Shown here one piece after another: positions 5,972 to 7,655 of a stretch of DNA of 7,655 nt. The notes under the pieces were generated by a model. The model ran no database searches, was not told the origin of the DNA, and worked only from the letters and a program-made list of their open reading frames with translations. This DNA comes from an uncultured Lachnospiraceae bacterium (GTDB lineage Bacteria; Bacillota; Clostridia; Lachnospirales; Lachnospiraceae): the NCBI GenBank assembly GCA_948438565.1, contig CAOJLW010000107.1:1-7655 (forward strand), written 5' to 3'. Position 1 is the first letter of the stretch; each line of letters opens with the position of its first letter. The position numbers were made by a program, and so were the translations under genes.

Positions 5972-6406
5972 ATGGAACTTAGCAATATTTCTCATCCTTC
6001 CAATACAGGCTACGGCTCTTTTGCCGTCAAACCGGGATATCAATCCTCCCCAGAGGAATGCCAGACCTGTAAAAACCGCAAATATCAGGATGGATCCGAT
6101 GAAAACGTCTCATTTAAAACCCCCTCTCATATCCCGCCGTCCGCTTCCGGCGCTATGATACGGGCGCATGAGGCGGAGCACGTATCCAATGCCTATACCA
6201 AAGCGGCCGAAAAAAACGGACGAGTACTCTCGGCAGACGTTGCCATCCGGCTTGCAATCTGTCCGGAATGCGGACGCACCTATACGGCCGGAGGCGTAAC
6301 CCGGACAAAAATCCGGTATCCCGATGAATCCAATCCCTACCAACAAAACCAAGAATCACGGCATTCCGCTATCTATCCAGGACAAAAACTGGATTACAGC
6401 GCATAG
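5972..6406 (+). CDS. Putative zinc metalloprotease-like protein (HExxH with two Cys pairs), SprA-related-like
   Basis: A 144-residue protein with no signal peptide or membrane segment, so probably cytoplasmic. It carries HEAEH at 66-70 in the context MIRAHEAEHV, matching the HExxH zinc-protease motif. A CxxC pair at 30-33 opens a CQTCKNRKYQDGS segment, and a second CxxC (CPECG, 97-101) leads into RTYTAGGV. The order R-A-H-E-x-x-H, then a turn, then Y-x-x-G-G resembles the SprA-related putative metalloprotease family (V-R-A-H-E-x-x-H ... Y-x-V-G-G), here with cysteines added. The similarity is from memory of the family pattern, and catalytic activity is inferred. The four cysteines could bind a structural zinc. 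The gene begins an apparent two-gene operon, with the DUF975 gene following after 29 bp. I see no frameshift or truncation. Confidence 0.75.
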   Translation: MELSNISHPSNTGYGSFAVKPGYQSSPEECQTCKNRKYQDGSDENVSFKTPSHIPPSASGAMIRAHEAEHVSNAYTKAAEKNGRVLSADVAIRLAICPECGRTYTAGGVTRTKIRYPDESNPYQQNQESRHSAIYPGQKLDYSA

Positions 6407-6435
6407 ACAGCTATGAAAAAGGAGCGTTAAAACAT

Positions 6436-7155
6436 ATGGAACTTACTTCAAAAGAAATCAAACGTCAGGCGCGTGGGACTTTGACCGGACACTATGCACT
6501 GCCTATGAAAGCATTTTTATTTTCGACATTGCTGACTGCCTTCGCCAATTTCCCGTTTCAACGATCCTTACAGCAACACCCCGGCAATTTCCAGATCGTG
6601 ATATTCCTGCTGGCTTCTTTTATTATTTCATTGCTGTCCGGCATTTTAACCGGAGGAGTCATCTATATCCACTTAAACCTTGCCAGAAAAAAGGAAGCTT
6701 ACTTGATCGACCTGTTCCGCTTTTTTACCAGACGCCCGGATCGTTTTATTCTGACCGATCTGCGGATGACAGGCATCCTGCTCCTTACTATGCTGCCGGC
6801 AATTGCCTGTAGTATAGCGGCTTATTTTTTCGCTGCCGGGTTTTGGATCGCTCTGGCGGCCTTCGTTTGGATTGTGACGTTATTTCCGTTATGTATCCTC
6901 TCTTTGACTTATAGTCAAATCCATATCCTATTAATCGAACAGCCGGATATGGGCATACCCGATATTTTTCGGGAGAGCAAAAAACTGATGCATGGATACA
7001 AAAAAAAGCTGTTTTGGATCGACTTAAGCTTTATCGGCTTTGGTATTTTATGTATCTTCTCTTTGGGACTTGGATACCTCTGGGTATCCCCCTACATCTT
7101 TCAGGTCAACGTAGCGTTTTACCAAAACATACAAAAAAAACAGGCAGCCGGATAA
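6436..7155 (+). CDS. DUF975 family membrane protein
   Basis: A 239-residue integral membrane protein. It starts with the characteristic KEIKRQARGTLTGHYALPM segment (6-24) and ends with the equally typical F-R-E-S-K-K-L-M-H-G-Y-K-K-K-L-F-W-I-D-L-S-F-I-G-F-G run followed by SLGLGYLWVSPYIFQVNVAFYQNI. Hydrophobic segments lie at about 22-44, 52-80, 108-130, 133-160 and 196-222. DUF975 proteins are common in Firmicutes and have no known biochemical role. AAGGAG (6419-6424) lies 11 bases before the ATG, slightly long but acceptable. The gap of 29 bp to the HExxH gene and the absence of a promoter between them indicate co-transcription. The stop codon lies within the loop of the following terminator hairpin. 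Confidence 0.9.
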   Translation: MELTSKEIKRQARGTLTGHYALPMKAFLFSTLLTAFANFPFQRSLQQHPGNFQIVIFLLASFIISLLSGILTGGVIYIHLNLARKKEAYLIDLFRFFTRRPDRFILTDLRMTGILLLTMLPAIACSIAAYFFAAGFWIALAAFVWIVTLFPLCILSLTYSQIHILLIEQPDMGIPDIFRESKKLMHGYKKKLFWIDLSFIGFGILCIFSLGLGYLWVSPYIFQVNVAFYQNIQKKQAAG

Positions 7156-7173
7156 TACCTGCTGCCTTGTTTT
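7133..7173. terminator. Bidirectional intrinsic terminator
   Basis: AGGCAGC (7142-7148) pairs with GCTGCCT (7161-7167). After one mismatch, GG (7150-7151) pairs with CC (7158-7159) around an ATAATA loop. On the plus strand TTGTTTT follows; on the minus strand eight Ts follow (complement of 7133-7140). It serves the DUF975 operon and the converging minus-strand gene. The stem starts inside the DUF975 coding sequence and its TAA is in the loop. Confidence 0.85.
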
Positions 7174-7178
7174 ACATT

Positions 7179-7655
7179 CTATTTACCGCTGCCAAACATC
7201 CGTTTGACACGTCTCCATAATGTTCGAAGCGGATGCCGCACATGACGCACAAAATCTTTTAATTCTTTGATCTCTTGCTTTAATTCCTGATTCTCCTGGT
7301 ATAAAGAAATGCCCATAGCGCCGACAAAGCGGATCACATCGTCTATCATATAGGGATTGTCTTTCTGCCATTTCGGCAGTTCTTTTATCGTATTGTCAAA
7401 CAATTCCGCACCCGGCTCATGCAGATATTCCGCGGCCACTTTGCGGTTTCTCGTGCCATACTGCTCCAAAAGTCCGGCTATCTCTTTTTCGGAAAGCATA
7501 CTGTAACGGTATTCTGAATCGGTATATTCCATACACTCCCGCAACGCGTCCAGGAAAAAATTCCGAACCTTGGTATCGCTCATCTCCGGAAAGGCATTGA
7601 GCAGCCGTTTAATCTCATGGGAATTCCCGGTCAATCCCGTATTCCGGACTTCCTG
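7179..7655 (-). CDS. Partial protein of unknown function, 3' end only, with C-terminal coiled coil and basic tail
   Basis: The frame stays open to the right edge of the window (codons for QEVRNTGLTGNSHEIKRL precede the first possible TTG start), so this is the C-terminal part of a longer gene. About 159 residues are visible. They include a mostly helical acidic region, an N-R-K-V-A-A-E-Y-L ... L-F segment, PKWQKDNPYMIDDVIRFVGAM, then a heptad-like stretch ENQELKQEIKELKDF and a basic tail (RHPLRTLWRRVKRMFGSGK). The NRKVAxEYL...LF pattern recalls C-termini of some sulfotransferase- or glycan-related enzymes, and a coiled coil plus basic tail is common in surface-polysaccharide glycosyltransferases, but I cannot assign a family. 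The catalytic part, if any, lies outside the window. The stop is TAG, 11 bases before the shared terminator hairpin. Confidence 0.8.
   Translation of the reverse strand, partial: QEVRNTGLTGNSHEIKRLLNAFPEMSDTKVRNFFLDALRECMEYTDSEYRYSMLSEKEIAGLLEQYGTRNRKVAAEYLHEPGAELFDNTIKELPKWQKDNPYMIDDVIRFVGAMGISLYQENQELKQEIKELKDFVRHVRHPLRTLWRRVKRMFGSGK

Overview
The window looks like chromosomal DNA of a Gram-positive anaerobe, most likely a clostridium (Lachnospiraceae or Oscillospiraceae type). This is inferred from strong AGGAGG-type ribosome binding sites, near-consensus sigma-A promoters, moderate GC content, and typical Firmicutes families (DUF975, DUF4190, DUF2752, MATE). No tRNA, rRNA, transposase, integrase or CRISPR array is visible.

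Positions 1-3292 hold a probable defence gene. It encodes an N-terminal SIR2-like (NADase-type) domain, a STAND P-loop NTPase with Walker A GPGGMGKS, and a C-terminal array of 40-residue TPR-like repeats. This is the architecture of antiviral NLR-like proteins such as SIR2-STAND (Avs5-type) systems. As written, the gene is in two frames. The SIR2 part leaves its coherent frame at an A7 run (902-908), and the STAND part continues in the -1 frame from exactly that point. An indel, an assembly error, or frameshifting on A_AAA_AAA would each explain it. The sensor part carries six nearly identical 120-bp direct repeats (2281-3000), a sign of recent expansion.

Positions 3293-3423 are non-coding but contain a GC-rich, nested stem structure. 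A perfect-consensus promoter (TTGACA-17-TATAAT) follows. Its roughly 110-nt leader has a strong intrinsic terminator and an upstream segment that could form a competing antiterminator, ahead of a MATE-family multidrug/cation exporter (3570-4913).

Positions 4914-7655 hold ordinary accessory or housekeeping genes. A DUF4190-like small membrane protein (5053-5442) is convergent with, and overlaps, a DUF2752 membrane protein (5416-5874, minus strand). A divergent promoter region with a symmetric -10 element then leads into a two-gene operon: a small cytoplasmic protein with an HExxH motif and two Cys pairs (5972-6406), and a DUF975 membrane protein (6436-7155). A bidirectional terminator separates the operon from the 3' end of a minus-strand gene that runs off the right edge.

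The most interesting points are the frame-split SIR2-STAND-repeat gene with its expanding sensor repeats, the attenuator-like leader of the MATE gene, and the structured intergenic element between them.
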